The notes beneath the pieces are model-generated. The model searched no databases and was not told the DNA's origin. It saw nothing but the letters and a program-made list of their open reading frames with translations. Below, one piece after another: positions 36,155 to 47,867 of a stretch of DNA of 64,000 nucleotides; positions within the stretch are counted from its first letter, which is position 1; every line of letters starts with the position of its first letter. Origin of the DNA: Theobroma cacao (Eukaryota; Streptophyta; Magnoliopsida; Malvales; Malvaceae); contig NC_030853.1 in NCBI RefSeq assembly GCF_000208745.1, positions 2,297,586 to 2,361,585 of the forward strand, read 5' to 3'. The translations under genes were made by a program, and so were the position numbers.

Positions 36155-36448
36155 ATGCTTTCTATGAGGTTGGACAACTCCAACTGTCATGGAGACATGG
36201 ACTCTGATCTAATCAAGTTGAATTCTTGGCCATTGTTGAAGGTTGTCAAGTGTGTTAATTCTAGGAGAGTTGACAATGCACTGCTAGCTGCAGGTGGAAA
36301 TCCTACTTCATGGGCGAAAGATGATAACAAGGTTCATTGGGATCTTAGGAACGCCATGAATAATCTTGAGTTCTATCAAAAGAATAAAATTTATGCCATT
36401 CAACAGCTTGTGGAAAAATTTTGTATGTACATTGCAATTTTCAGCTGA
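36155..36448 (+). pseudogene. 97-codon ORF of the D module, unknown
   Basis: Open reading frame containing LIKLNSWPLLKVVKCVNS and DNALLAAGGNPTSWAKDD. A diverged second copy of the same unit, in which the frame is lost in places, lies 1 kb upstream (35170-35400). Against 61022-61315 I count 14 base differences by eye, of which 12 change an amino acid. That argues against present coding constraint. Not recognised as any family. Confidence 0.4.
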
Positions 36449-36904
36449 TTCTTTATATATCACTGTCTACTCATTTATGCCTATTCATCTATCTGTTTAA
36501 ATTTTTAGTTTTAGTTTCTTATTCAGGTTCGGACCCTGCCTGGTGTTCTGTGTTCGGGTGGGAGTTTGCTGATTTTTGTTTGTAAGGCTGATGTGATTCA
36601 ATTATGGTGTCTTTGTTCTTTTCCGTTCTTAGGAGAGTTCATGGTTTGTATCATGGTCTTGGCGTGAGGTGTTTTCCTGGGCAGCTTCTGTTTGTGCGAC
36701 TTGTTCCCACAATTTTAAAGGTCTGGCAGTTTTGCCTTTGACCATTCTCTGATACTCAATACAAATTACTTATTGAGAAAACAAATTCAACCACTTAAAT
36801 GTTGAATTGCCAAGTCAGTTCATATTAATTGGTTGGTTTAACCAATGTATTAAATTAGGAACAATTAAGTAATAATCATAAGATCGTTGTAACCTTTGTT
36901 TCAC

Positions 36905-37650
36905 ATTACAATGCATAAAATCAAAAACCAAGTCTTAACGAATCTCCGATTTCTAATGCAATTGACAAAGCATATACATTTGTAAAAATCAAAGGTTTCA
37001 CTCCATTTCTCTACTAATTAACAAGAACATTAATTTCTTTTAGATTAACGTCCTGTCAACATTAAAATTAATTTTTACTCTATTTTGAGAAAAAAATATA
37101 ATTTTTAAAATTATTCAAGGGTTTATAGTACGTAATCAAATATTTCACAATGCAATTACTTTCAAAGGGTGTCTTTCACTATTTTAACCAAATTGTTTTT
37201 TAAAAGTACAAAAAGGGGTGAGAATCATCTCATTGCTTTAGAATTAATCAAGACGTGCTTTACATTTTATTCTATATATTTTATATGATTTTTTTTAAAA
37301 AAATTGAATTTCTCTCTTCCATTTTTAATTGTGTACCATAATATGAAAATTTTGATTATTAAACCGATTTGATTTTGAGAATATAAGTGAATATGAATCT
37401 GAAGTAATTAGATTTGTCAATGTATTTACAAAATATAAAAAATAAAACTATGCATTTAGTTATTCATAGATTCAAAGATGAAGAAGTTTTAATGATAAAG
37501 TTAGTTATAGTCCCAAGCTTTGCCATGGAATTGCTATACCAATCAAGAACTGGTAGAACTTGTACATATTCCCTAACTGATGTATACACAAAAATATCTT
37601 TGCGTATGGGTGGAAATTATGGTAATAAATTGTATTGTTTCATTTTTTGA
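36905..37650 (+). repeat. P module 2
   Basis: Starts ATAAAATCAAAAACCAAGTC and carries the common block TTTCACAATGCAATTACTTT at about 37143, then AGATGAAGAAGTTTTAATGA near 37476. The last shows the uninterrupted site at which two Mutator-like elements landed in other modules. Closest to 61785-62500. Confidence 0.7.
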
Positions 37651-39633
37651 TGCATAAAATCGAACGTCATGCCTTAACGAAGATCTACAAAGGTTCAAGA
37701 ATCTCAAATTTTTTCCTTTAAAAAAAAAAATCTCAAATTTTTAATACCATCAAGAAAGCATATTTTTAAAAATCAAAGGTCTCATTTTATTTCTCTACTA
37801 ATAAGAACATTATTTTAGACTAAAATCGTGTCAACATTCAATTAATTTTTTCCAACTCTATCTATATAAAGAGAGACATAATTTTCCAAAACAATACAAG
37901 GGTTTATATGATATAACCAAATATTTCACAATGCAATTACTTTCGAAGGGTGTCTTTCACTCATTTGGTTCACACATTTCTTAAACTATTGTATGATTAC
38001 AGATGAACAGTCTATGCATTATTAATTGTCTATGTCGACATACCTAATTTTTAGTGTCAACACAACTTACAAAACGGGGTAAGGATCATTCTATTGCTTT
38101 TTTTTTTTTTAAAAAGATCATTCTATTGCTTTTGAGTAGTCAAGATGTGCATTATATTTTATAATATGTATTTAATGTGATTCTTTTTAATTGAATTTCT
38201 CTCTTCCATTTCTTAATTGTTTGCTAATATATGAAAATTTTGATTACAATTAAGTAAACCGATTTGGTTATGAGAATATACTTAAATATGAATATGAAGT
38301 GATTATATTTATCTATGAATTTGGAAAATATTAAAATAAACTTATGTATTAAATTATTCATAGATCGAAGAAAGATGAAAAAATTTAATGATAAAATTAG
38401 TTACAGTCCCTGATGCAAAATTGCTAAACCGGTTGATCTTATTCTTGTACCTTAGCAGTTGTATGCACAATAATATACAGTCTTACCAAACAAACAAAGT
38501 TGAAATGATGGCAAAGAGTAAATGCTGGTATTATAATCTTTGAACTAAATGTGCATGAAATATAATGCATAGAAAACCATTAATTGTTTAAATCCCAAGT
38601 TTTTCTTTCATCATATTATTTTCAAAATGTTGAAAAGTCATTTATAATAACTTTATCAACAAGTTAATTAATTGCTATCCTTCAATATCTACATTTACAT
38701 CTACGCTATTTCAGTGAATTTTCTCAAGTTTCATAAATAAAGACTTCATGAAGTGATTTGTGCAAAGAATTGGAAAAGTCTTCATTATAAGACATGACAT
38801 CTCGGTTAATCCATCAGCATGTCTCCGCCTCATTCATCTTGATTTCATGGAGTAACAATCATGTAATAGGAAAGTCTTTCACCTAATTTGATTCAACTGC
38901 TAAACAAAAGCTCAAACTCATTTGTCAAACCCGTTTTTGGAAAAATGCTTCAGCTTCATGGAGGCAAATATAACTTCTCTCCACCATTCTTGGTCTTGTG
39001 GGGTAGAATTTTTGGAACCCATCTGCCTCATTCACTTGAGAAGAGAGACGATCCAAAGCAGTGTTAATTCTGAGTGTGTTTTAGTCTTCTCAATGATTTG
39101 ACTAAGTTAAGTCCTTGCTGGTTTAATGCATGTGCAACAAGACTTTTCTTTGTTTCTTTCTCTGCCTAGTGGATGTGCAACTGCTAAGAAGATCACTTTT
39201 ATTGAGTAACAATCGGGCAAAAAGACAGAAATTAATTTGCATGATGCGAAGACTTGGTATAAAACAAAGACTAAGACTACAAGAAGACCAAGACAATCTC
39301 ATATCATTTTCCTTTTGGGTCCACAAAAAATAGTTTCTAAACTGTAAAAGTTTGAGGAGAGAAAATGAAAGTTAACCATTCTTTCTTTTTCCTTTTTCTA
39401 TCATTTTCTTTCTATGTTGAATCAACGTCATGAGATAAAGGCAGATAGAATGATAATGTAATGTGAAGAGGAAATAATTTTGTTATTTGTTTGCAAACTT
39501 ATGTTTATATCCAGGTGTGATATGAATATCTTAGTTTTTTTTTTTTTTTGGAAAATTATATCTTATTCAGTTTTCAGTTTTCAATTGTATGGGTGTAAAT
39601 TATGGTGGTGAATTGTATTGTTTCACTTTTTGA
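37651..39633 (+). repeat. P module 3 (tandem copy a)
   Basis: About 1.98 kb, beginning TGCATAAAATCGAACGTCATG. It is followed directly by a second copy (39634). Near its right end it carries a sphingoid-base-hydroxylase relic (38931-39066) and the block GTGCAACTGCTAAGAAGATC. The intergenic P modules contain no intact gene. Confidence 0.75.
38931..39066 (+). pseudogene. Sphingoid-base C4-hydroxylase 3' fragment (copy a)
   Basis: Matches copy b (40942-41088) at nucleotide level; in the right frames it still gives LHGGKYNFSPPFLVLWGRIF and HSLEKRDD-like pieces. Plant SBH1/SBH2 end with a QLYGxKYNFSQPFFVMWDxILGTYMPYSLEKR-type region, of which this is a decayed version. Frame breaks are present. 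Confidence 0.65.
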
Positions 39634-41402
39634 TGCATAAAATCAAAAGTCATGCCTTAACGAAGATTTATATATAGAGGTTCAACAATTTTTTCCTTTA
39701 AAAGAAAAAGAAGTCTCAAATTTTTGATACCATCAAGAAAGTATATTTTTAAAAATCAAAGGTTTCATTTCATCTCTCTACTAATAAGAACATTATTTTA
39801 GACTAAGATCATGTCAACATTCAATTAACTTTTTCCAACTCTATCTATACAAAGAGAGAGAGAGAGAGAGAGAGACATAATTTTCCAAAACCATTCAATG
39901 TTTTACATGATATAACCAAATATTCCACAATGCAATTATTTTCAAAGGGTGTCTTTCACTCCTTTGGTCCATGCATTTCTTTAACCGTTGTGTGATTATA
40001 GATGAACACTGTCGACGTCCTACTTAACTTTTAGTGTCAACACAACGTGTCATACTTAATCAACACAACGTACAAAATGGGATAAGGATCATTCTATTGC
40101 TTTTGAGTAGTCAAGATGTGTATTACATTTTATAATATGTATTTCCTGTGATGGTTTTTTTAATTGAATTTCTCTCTTCCATTTTTTAATTGTTTGTTAA
40201 TATATGAAAATTTTGATTACTATTAGGTAAACCGATTTGGTTATGAGAATATACTTAAATATAAGTATGAAGTGATTAGATTTGTCTATGTATTTATAAA
40301 ATATTAAATTATTCATATATCGAAAGCTGAAAAAATTTAATGATAAAATTAGTTACAGTCCCATGCTTTGTCGTAAAATTGCCAAACTAGTTGAATTTAT
40401 TCTTGTACCCTTAAAATTGTATGCACAAGAATATACATAGACTTACCAAACAAACGAAATTGAAATGATGGCGAAGAGTAAGTGCAGGAATTATAATCTT
40501 TGAACTAAATGTGCATGAAATCTAATACATAGAACAAAAGCATGAGAAACAAGTTATGAAAAGGTCTTAATTGGTTCAATGATGAAAGAAAACCATTAAT
40601 TGTTCAAATCCCAAGTTTTTCTTTCATCATATTATTTTCAAAAAGTTGAAAAGTCACTTATGATAACTTTATTAACAAGTTAATTAATTACTATCCATCA
40701 ATATCTACATTTCCATCTACAATATTTCAGTGAACTTTCTCAAGTTTCATAGATAAAGACTTGACGAAGTGATTTGTGCAAAGAATTGAAAAAACTTCAT
40801 TATAAGACATGACATCTCGACTGATCCATTAACATGTCTACGCCTCATTCATCTTTATTTCATGAAGTAACAATAATACAATAAAAAAGTCTTCCACCTA
40901 ATTTGACTCAATTGCTAGACAATAGCTCAAACTCATTTGTCAAACACGTTTTTAGAAAAATGCATCAGCTTTATGGAGGTAAATACAACTTCTCTCAACC
41001 ATTCTTGGTCTTGTGGGATATAATTTTTGGAACCCATATGCCTTATTCACTTGAGAAGAGAGCCGAAACAAAGCAGTGTTTGTTCTGAGTGTGTTTTAGT
41101 CTTCTCAATGATTTGACTAAGTTAAGTCCTCGTTCGTTTAGTGCACGTGCAACAAGACTTTTCTTTGTTCCTTTCTCCGCCTAGTGGTAGTGCAACTGCT
41201 AAGAAGATCACTTTCATGGAGTAACAATTGGGCAAAACGACGGACGTTAATTTGCATGATGCGAAGACTTGTACAAAGCAAAGACTAAGACTATAAGAAG
41301 ACTAAGACAATCTCATATCATTTTTCTTTTGGGTCCACGAAAAATAGTTTCTAAATTCTAAAAGTTTGAGAAGAGGAAATGAAAGTTAGCCATTCTTTCT
41401 TT
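39634..41402 (+). repeat. P module 4 (tandem copy b)
   Basis: About 1.77 kb, a direct repeat of the preceding module with the same internal order. It includes an (AG)n microsatellite at about 39856-39875 and an SBH relic at its end. The next module begins at TTTAGGTAAACCGATTG (41401), lacking its first several hundred bases. Confidence 0.75.
40903..41088 (+). pseudogene. Sphingoid-base C4-hydroxylase 3' fragment (copy b)
   Basis: The best-preserved copy: the open frame reads KMHQLYGGKYNFSQPFLVLW and then HMPYSLEKRAE, close to the C-terminus of plant sphinganine C4-monooxygenases (SBH1/SBH2), ER membrane fatty-acid-hydroxylase superfamily enzymes that make phytosphingosine. No upstream histidine-box exons were found, so this is a fragment that was carried along and amplified with the P module. 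Confidence 0.75.
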
Positions 41403-41818
41403 TAGGTAAACCGATTGTTAGGAGAACATAGGTAAATATGAATACGAAGTAATTAGATTTGTCAACGTATTTGCAAAACATTAAAATAAAATTATGCATT
41501 CAATTATTCATAGATCAAGAGATGAGGAAGTTTTAAGTTAAAATTTTTTTTTTAGTCCTCAAGTATAGGGTGTTTTTGAAAATAGCCCTCTTCCTAATTT
41601 TAATTGTTTTTAGTTAAATTGGACAAAATTACCTTTAATAATGTTACACTCCATTACATGATGTTACATGCCATGTTGAAAAAATATTTTTGTTACACGC
41701 CATGTATAAAAATATGTTACACGCCATAGTTAAAAAAGGTTGTTACACATCATGTTGAAAAAAAATATTATTGTTACACGTCATGTACAAAAACATGTTA
41801 TACATCATGTTAAAAAAA

Positions 41819-43443
41819 GAGTGTTTTTCATAAATGGGCTTGAGGCATAAGGCGTTTTTAAAAATAGTCCTCCTTATAATTTTATCTGTTTTTAGCCAAG
41901 AGAAAAAAAATTAAACAAAATTATCTTTAATGAAATCGACCCATTCGTTAAGCTCTGCGCCTCAACCCGAAACCTATTAACGGGTCAAGTATGTTTAGGT
42001 TTGCGCCTCAAACTGACTCATATTTTTTGAGCTTACCTCACCAGACTATTCATCTCTGAAGTATTCCTTACCAAAAAGAAAAAAGTTTAAGCATTTTGAG
42101 CATTTTAGAGTAGTTTTTGATATACGAAGAAAACTTGTGAGAGTTTTGAGCATTTTTAAACATTTTAGAATGATTTTTGATATATGAAGAAAAACTTTCG
42201 AACATTTTGAGCATTCATATTTGTTAATTATGTTATTAAATGAAATATGGTGTATCATTTGAAGTTGTTGATCTTGTTAAATGGAATTTAGTAGTTTTGG
42301 TGATTTTCGAGAATTATGTTACTACTTTTTAAATATTGCGTGATTGACTTTGGGCATTACGTGATTGATTTTTTATAAGACATTACGTGACAGTTTCTGA
42401 TAAGACATTACGTGACTAGTTAATAGGCATTGCGTGACTAGTTTTTTATAAGGTATTGTGTGACTAACTTTAGGCATTGCGTGATTAGTTTTTGATAAGA
42501 TATTGCGTGACTAGTTTTTGATAAGACATTGCATGACCAGTTGATAGGCATTGCGTGACTTGTTAGTAAGGCATTGCATGACTTGTTAGTTAGGCATTGC
42601 GTGATTTGTTAGTAAGGTATTGTGTGACTAATTCGTAAGGCATTACTTAAAAATCAATCATGCAATGTATAAAAACTAGTCACGTAATGCCTAAAACCAA
42701 TCACGTAATGACTAAAAACTAATTGTACGGTGATTAAGTCACGCAATACCTAAAAATCAGTAAACTCAATTTTGAGGTTTTATGAATAAACCAACAAATT
42801 CAAGAACCTAAAACACCTTTTTTTTTTGCTAAGCCATGAAATTGTGCATTTCATAAAAGATAGGTTACAAAACTCCATAACCCTCCAAAGAAAGAGAAAA
42901 TATATCCCTATCAGGAGGTCTTGCTCACTCCCCTTATACAAAAACAAAATATACTTTATTTACAAAATATTCCCCGAACAATTTCAATTTAAAATTTCAT
43001 AAAAAAAATCAAAATCCCTAGCAAACATGCTTAATAATCATCTCAATCCCAGATACAACAAAACCATGAACCACCATAAAACCCATCAAAGATGCTTTAG
43101 TTGTTCTTTCTCCTTGAGCAAAATCGTTGTTCATCACCCTTAAGAACCCCAAGATCCACCATCCAAAAAATTAAAACAAAATAAGAAAGAGCTTGATGTC
43201 ATATCTGCGAATTGGATGACGAAATAGACATATTTGAGCAGAGAGAGAAATCGAGATTTAATTTTGAAATTTTTATCTAGATGGCGGGAGAGAGAAAACT
43301 AAAACCGTTTTAATTTGTCTGAAATTTTTTAAAGGGTATTATTGTCAAGTCATACCAAAAACTGGCTAAAAACAGTTAAAATTATAGAGACGGTCATTTT
43401 TGAAGTCACCTTTCTATGAAAGTCATTTCACACAATTTTCTCC
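41819..43443. mobile_element. Inner Mutator-like element with hairpin array
   Basis: Nested in the repeat array of the outer element. Terminal inverted repeats begin GAGTGTTTTTCATAAATGGG at left and GGAGAAAATTGTGTGAAATG (reverse complement) at right. The flanking 9-mers TTAAAAAAA and TTAAAAAAC form a near-perfect duplication (41810-41818, 43444-43452). There is no transposase. Its right half (42800-43440) is closely related, in reverse orientation, to 63200-63840. Boundaries may be off by a base or two. Confidence 0.7.
42330..42770. repeat. Two-orientation 21-26 bp repeat array
   Basis: About 14 forward units of the type GGCATTGCGTGACTAGTTTT, then from about 42640 about 4-5 units in reverse complement (AAAACTAGTCACGTAATGCC). 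Units vary mainly as GCATTGC/GCATTAC and by length of the TGATAA spacer. The change in orientation lets the array fold back on itself. Confidence 0.85.
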
Positions 43444-44767
43444 TTAAAAAACTGTAGTTGTTACACGCCATGTTGAAAAAATATTGTTGTTACACGCTAT
43501 GTTAAAAATATTTTTATTACACTTTAATACCTAAAATGTTATGGTTACTTACGAACCAAAACTTCAAATCCTCTGAACTCTCTTAATTTTTTTTTTATAA
43601 TTTGGCACCAATTAAAGTGTTTTTAACATGTTTTCATAAATCAAAACACAGATTTTCTTATTTAAAATACCTATTTCAACCAAAAATTAAAAAAATTCCC
43701 TTTGAAACCCTAGATTTATAAATTTCAAATTCTTGAGTTTATTGCTGTTTAGATCCTGAATTGATCCAATTAAAAACTATTTCAAACGTCTATGATCATT
43801 TTAGTTCATCCTAAATACATATAAATCAAATTCTCCAAATAACCACTCACCCTAAGCACTTCAAACCCATCGCTTGGCTTCTGGAAAGCGTAGGAGAGAG
43901 AAATTTGAAGCATAGCAAACGAATGTCGAAGAGAGAAATCGATAAAATTAGAAAGAGATTAGAGAGATGGATGGTATGAGAGAGAAATTGGAAGCATAAA
44001 TGAGGAGAAATTGTGATGAATGATTGAATTTATTTGAAATAATTTCAAGGGTATTTTTGTCAAGTCATGGCTAAATATGACTAAAAATAGTTAAATTTAT
44101 TTTGATGGTTATTTTTGAAATGCCATTATCAAGAAGATTATTCTTCACAATTTTCTTAAGTTTTAATGATAAAGTTAGTTATAGTCTCACACTTTGCCAC
44201 AGAATTATACCAATGAAGAACTGGTAAAACTTGTACATGTTTTCTAACTGGTGTATGCACAACATCTTTTTTTTTTGTATGGGTATAAATTATGGTACTG
44301 AATTGTATTGTTTCACTTTTTGATGCATAAAATCAAAGTTCAACCCTTAACGAAGATCTGGGGAGGTTCAAGAATCTTGAGTTTCTACCTTTCACGAAAA
44401 AAGAATCTCGGATTTCTAATTCCATCAAGAAAGCATATTTTTAAAATTCAAAGGTTTCATTTTATCTCTTTGCTAATAAGAACATAATTTTAGATTAAGG
44501 TCATTTCAACATTCTATTAACTTTATTTCAAATCTTTATATTATAACATATGAGCCATGAAACTCAACCATTCGACGTAAAAGATGAGTCGCCATTGACT
44601 TTTATTGCTTAGGTGTGATGAATCATCTAGGTGAATATATTTTCCTAATGAGGTTCTAGGTTTGACTTTGGTTCACTAAAAAAAAAAAAGTTCTGATCTA
44701 CAAAATAGATTTCGTCATCAATTAACTTTTTCCAACGCGATCTACATAGAGAGACATAATTTTCCAA

Positions 44768-46127
44768 GGGTTCTTTTCAAAAATACTCCTCATACATAAG
44801 GTGTTTTTGAAAATAATATTTTCTATAATTTTAACTATTTTTAACTAAGAGAAATTAATTTTGGATAAAATTATCCCTAATGAAACTGACTCATATGTTT
44901 AGGTCAACACCATAAACCAACTCATATCCTATGAGCTTTCCTTGCTAAACCATTCATCTTCAGAGTATTCATCGCTAGAAAGAAAAACCTTTAAGTGTTT
45001 TGAGCATTTTGGAGTGATTTTTAATACATGAAGAAAAACTTTAAGTGTTTTGAGCATTTTAAACATTTTTGAGTCGTTTTTGATACATGAAGAAAAACCT
45101 TTGAGCATTTTAAACATTTTTCACTAAGTAGGTATATTTGTTGATTATGTTGTTAAATGAAATATGATGTGTTGTTTGAAGTTGTTGATTTTGTTAAATA
45201 GAATTTCGTAGTTTTGGTGATTTTTAGGCATTGTGTAACTGATTTTTAGGTATTACGTGACTAGTTTTTAGGTATTGCGTTACTAATTTTTAAGTATTGT
45301 GTAGCAGGTTAATAACGTATTACGTGACTGATTTTTAGATATCGCGTTACTGGTTGATAGGGCATCGTGTCATTGGTTATTAGACATTACGTGACTTAGG
45401 CATTCTGTAATTGATTTTTAGTCATTGCGTGACTGGTTAGTAGGGCATTGTGTGACTGATTTTTAAGCATTATGTGACTTAGGCATTGCCTAAAAATCAA
45501 TCACGCAATGCCTACAACTCAGTCACGTAATGTTTAAAACCAGTCACGCAATGTTTAAAACCAGTCACGCAATGTTTAAGTCACGTAATGCCTAAAATCC
45601 AAAAATACAATAATTAAGTTATGCAATGCCTAAAAATCAGTCTCGTAATACATAAAAACTAGTGAGATAATGCTAAAAAAACTAGTAATGCAATGCTTAA
45701 TAACTAATTGATTTGCTTGCTTGTAGCCAGGTTTAAGTTGCCGAAGTCATACAGCGTTTTAATTTACAAATATGTCTAATCAATTTTAACCCCTTAATTT
45801 TGGAGTTCTATGAATATAAACCAATGAATCCAAGAACCTAAAACACATACCTTAATGTCATCTCTGCTTTTTGGGATGGTGAGAGAGAGCTAAATGGCGA
45901 GATAGACAGTATTTGATAAGAGAGAAAAATCGAGATTTAATTTTGAAATTTTTATTTAGATGGCGGGATAGAGAAAACTGAAACCATTTTAATTTTTTTG
46001 AAATTGTTTAAAGAATATTGTTGTCAAGTCATGCTAAAAATTATCTAAAAATAATTAAAATTATAATGAAAAATATTTTTGAATTAAGTTTATGAGAAAA
46101 ATTATTTCTCACAATTTTCTCATTTAG
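44768..46127. mobile_element. Mutator-like element, same family
   Basis: About 1.36 kb replacing the expected junction ATAATTTTCCAAAACCATTC. Flanking 9-mers ATTTTCCAA (44759-44767) and GTCTTTCAA (46128-46136) match at 6 of 9, all differences being transitions, so this is an old insertion. The right end has the family terminus (reverse complement GAGAAAATTGTGAGAAATAA). Short minus-strand ORFs within are fragmentary. No transposase. Confidence 0.65.
45215..45720. repeat. Two-orientation 21-bp repeat array (second copy)
   Basis: Roughly eleven forward units (GGCATTGCGTGACTGATTTTT type) up to about 45490, then about as many reverse-complement units (AAAATCAATCACGCAATGCC type). It is more symmetrical than the array at 42.3 kb and so could form a longer hairpin. 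Units are well diverged from each other. Confidence 0.85.
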
Positions 46128-46739
46128 GTCTTTCAAAACCATTAGAGGGTTTATATGATATAACCAAATATTCCACAATGCAATTACTTTCAAAGGGTGT
46201 CTTTCGCTCGTTCGGTCCACACGTTTACTAAAGTGTGTATGATTATAGTTGAACCGTCTTTGCATTATTTGTTACCTACAACGTACTTAATTTTAGTGTT
46301 AATAACGTACAAAAGGAGTAAGTATCATTCTGTTGCTTTTGACTAGTCAAGATGTTCATTACATTTTATAATATATAAAGTTTTTTTTTGTTAATTGGAT
46401 TTCTCTCTTCCATATTTTTAATTGTTTGCCTAAATATGAAAAGTCTCCATTATAGGACATGACATTTAGACTGATCCATCAGTATGTGTTTGCCTTATTC
46501 ATCTTGATTTCAGTTGATTGAAGATGTTTGGAAATCTAAATTTAAAGATGTTTTTTATTCATGATGTCGTTTCAAATTGTATAATTAAAGGTAAAGAATT
46601 TCATAACATACTATCAAAATTTCCACAGCTTGTGCCAACTTTTTCATGTATTATTCTTTCCTCATGTCCATCAATATTCCGTTTCTAAAGGTTGAAGTTG
46701 ATAACTTTGTATATATTAGACCGTTCATCGAAAATTAAA

Positions 46740-46990
46740 TTAATTTCTCCTGTCAAGGTTGCCATCCCTATTGTCCCAACAATTCGAGTCCTCATCACTT
46801 TTACGAAAGTTGAGGAGCTTCAGCCCATAGAGGAGTTCTCAACACCTCTTTCCAGTCCAGCTCATTTCCAGGATGCCTAGTCAAAGGAATCAGATGGTTC
46901 AACATCATGGATAAGAGGGAATCGTGGTCGCTAGTCAAGTGATAGTAATAGTCACCGGTGTAAGGATGAGGTTGATCCTTTCCACATACC
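46740..46990. other. Unique filler in P module 6
   Basis: A GC-richer stretch of about 250 bp absent from the sister modules. Short ORFs on both strands show no recognisable domain. Origin unknown. Confidence 0.35.
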
Positions 46991-47424
46991 ATCCGACTAT
47001 ACATAGGACAAAAGCGTGAGAAACAAGCTATGAAAAGTCTTAATTGGTTTAATGATGAAAGAAAATCATTAATTGTTCAAATCTCAAAATTTTCTTTTAC
47101 CATATTATTTTCAAAGAATTGAAAAGTCATTTATGATAACTTTGTTAACAAGGTAATTAATTGGGACTGTTTATCAATATCTACACCTGCATTTAGGCTA
47201 TTTTAATGAACTTTCTCGAGTACTCTTAGAGATAAAGACTTCGTAAAGTGATTTGTGCTAATCACTTTGATTGGAAAAGTCTTCATTGTAAGACATAACA
47301 TATCATCAGCATGTCTCTGCTTCATTCATTTTTTTTTTCATGGAGTAACAATCATGCTATAAAAAAGTCTTCCACTTAATTTGATTCAACTGCTATACCA
47401 CAGCTCAAACTCATTTGTACAAAC

Positions 47425-47585
47425 ACGTTTTTTGAAAAATGCATCAGCTTTACAGGGGCAAATACAACTTCTCTCAACCATTCTTGCTCTTGTGGGATAG
47501 AATTTTGGAACCTACATCCCTTATTCACTTGACAAGGGAGCCGAAAGCGGGTTTCGAAGCACGGCCTGATAAAGAGGATGTTTAG
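47425..47585 (+). pseudogene. Sphingoid-base C4-hydroxylase 3' fragment (copy c)
   Basis: Contains QLYRGKYNFSQPFLLLWDRI and, after frame changes, SLDKGAES then GFEARPDKEDV and TAG at 47583-47585. This copy keeps the true C-terminus (GFEARP) that the other copies lost, and it supports the SBH identification. Confidence 0.75.
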
Positions 47586-47867
47586 TTTAATTTAGTAGAT
47601 TGGGGCGCATTTTGTCTGTTAGAAAAAGTACCATGCACTCTATACACTTACATACTTAATATGTTAAGGGAATAAATGTTGATATCGTGTACATATTTGA
47701 AAGCGTATGTATAGATAAAATTAAAATTCACTATCTAGTAAAAGATTTAACAAGTATCTTACTGACTACGAAACAATTTGCAAGTCGTTTTATGCTTCTT
47801 TTTCCTGATTTACAGTGCTTGTAGCCACGATTTAAACTATATGTTTTGCCCTGCTATGTTTTCCTTT
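47586..47867. other. Unrecognised spacer
   Basis: About 280 bp, AT-rich, with no match to other modules in the window that I could see. No gene. Confidence 0.35.

Larger units (their letters stand above)
33756..36900 (+). repeat. D module 1 (downstream repeat of the RLP cluster)
   Basis: About 3.1 kb, homologous in order to 52640-56190 and 58190-61784. Landmarks are AACAGAATAATCTTAACA at the left, TTTGTGCAGGTTAAAA (near 34585), TATGCAGAAAGTAGTGTTCTC (34973), the GTGTCATGGACTCTAA block (35165) and the block with the 97-codon ORF (36155). Several pieces are preceded by good 3' splice sites, so an old multi-exon gene or transcript may have lain here. I could not identify the product. Confidence 0.75.
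41537..44157. mobile_element. Outer Mutator-like (MULE/MITE) element
   Basis: Flanked by a perfect 9-bp target duplication AAGTTTTAA (41528-41536, 44158-44166), the size typical of Mutator elements. The ends are long, imperfect inverted repeats sharing an AAAATAG/ATTTTAACTATTTTTAG core. The interior has a tandem array of about 28-bp units (consensus close to GTTACACGCCATGTTGAAAA) at 41640-41815, resuming at 43452-43520 after the nested element. No transposase was seen, so it is non-autonomous. Confidence 0.75.
41403..44333 (+). repeat. P module 5, interrupted by nested Mutator-like elements
   Basis: Host pieces 41403-41536 and 44158-44333 join to give the continuous P sequence seen at 37360-37650. 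The insertion between them carries a 9-bp duplication. Confidence 0.75.
44334..47585 (+). repeat. P module 6, interrupted by a Mutator-like element
   Basis: Starts TGCATAAAATCAAAGTTC at 44334. Host sequence resumes after the element at about 46128 and runs through TTCCACAATGCAATTACTTT (46171) to the SBH relic at 47425-47585. A stretch at 46740-46990 is not shared with the other modules. Confidence 0.7.

Noticed and set aside
42330..42770. CRISPR-like array
   Set aside because: Repeat units vary in length and sequence, spacers are 3-8 bp of related sequence, the orientation flips and the context is a plant transposon.
46801..47004. 67-codon minus-strand ORF
   Set aside because: No recognisable motif, no upstream signal; part of unexplained filler sequence.
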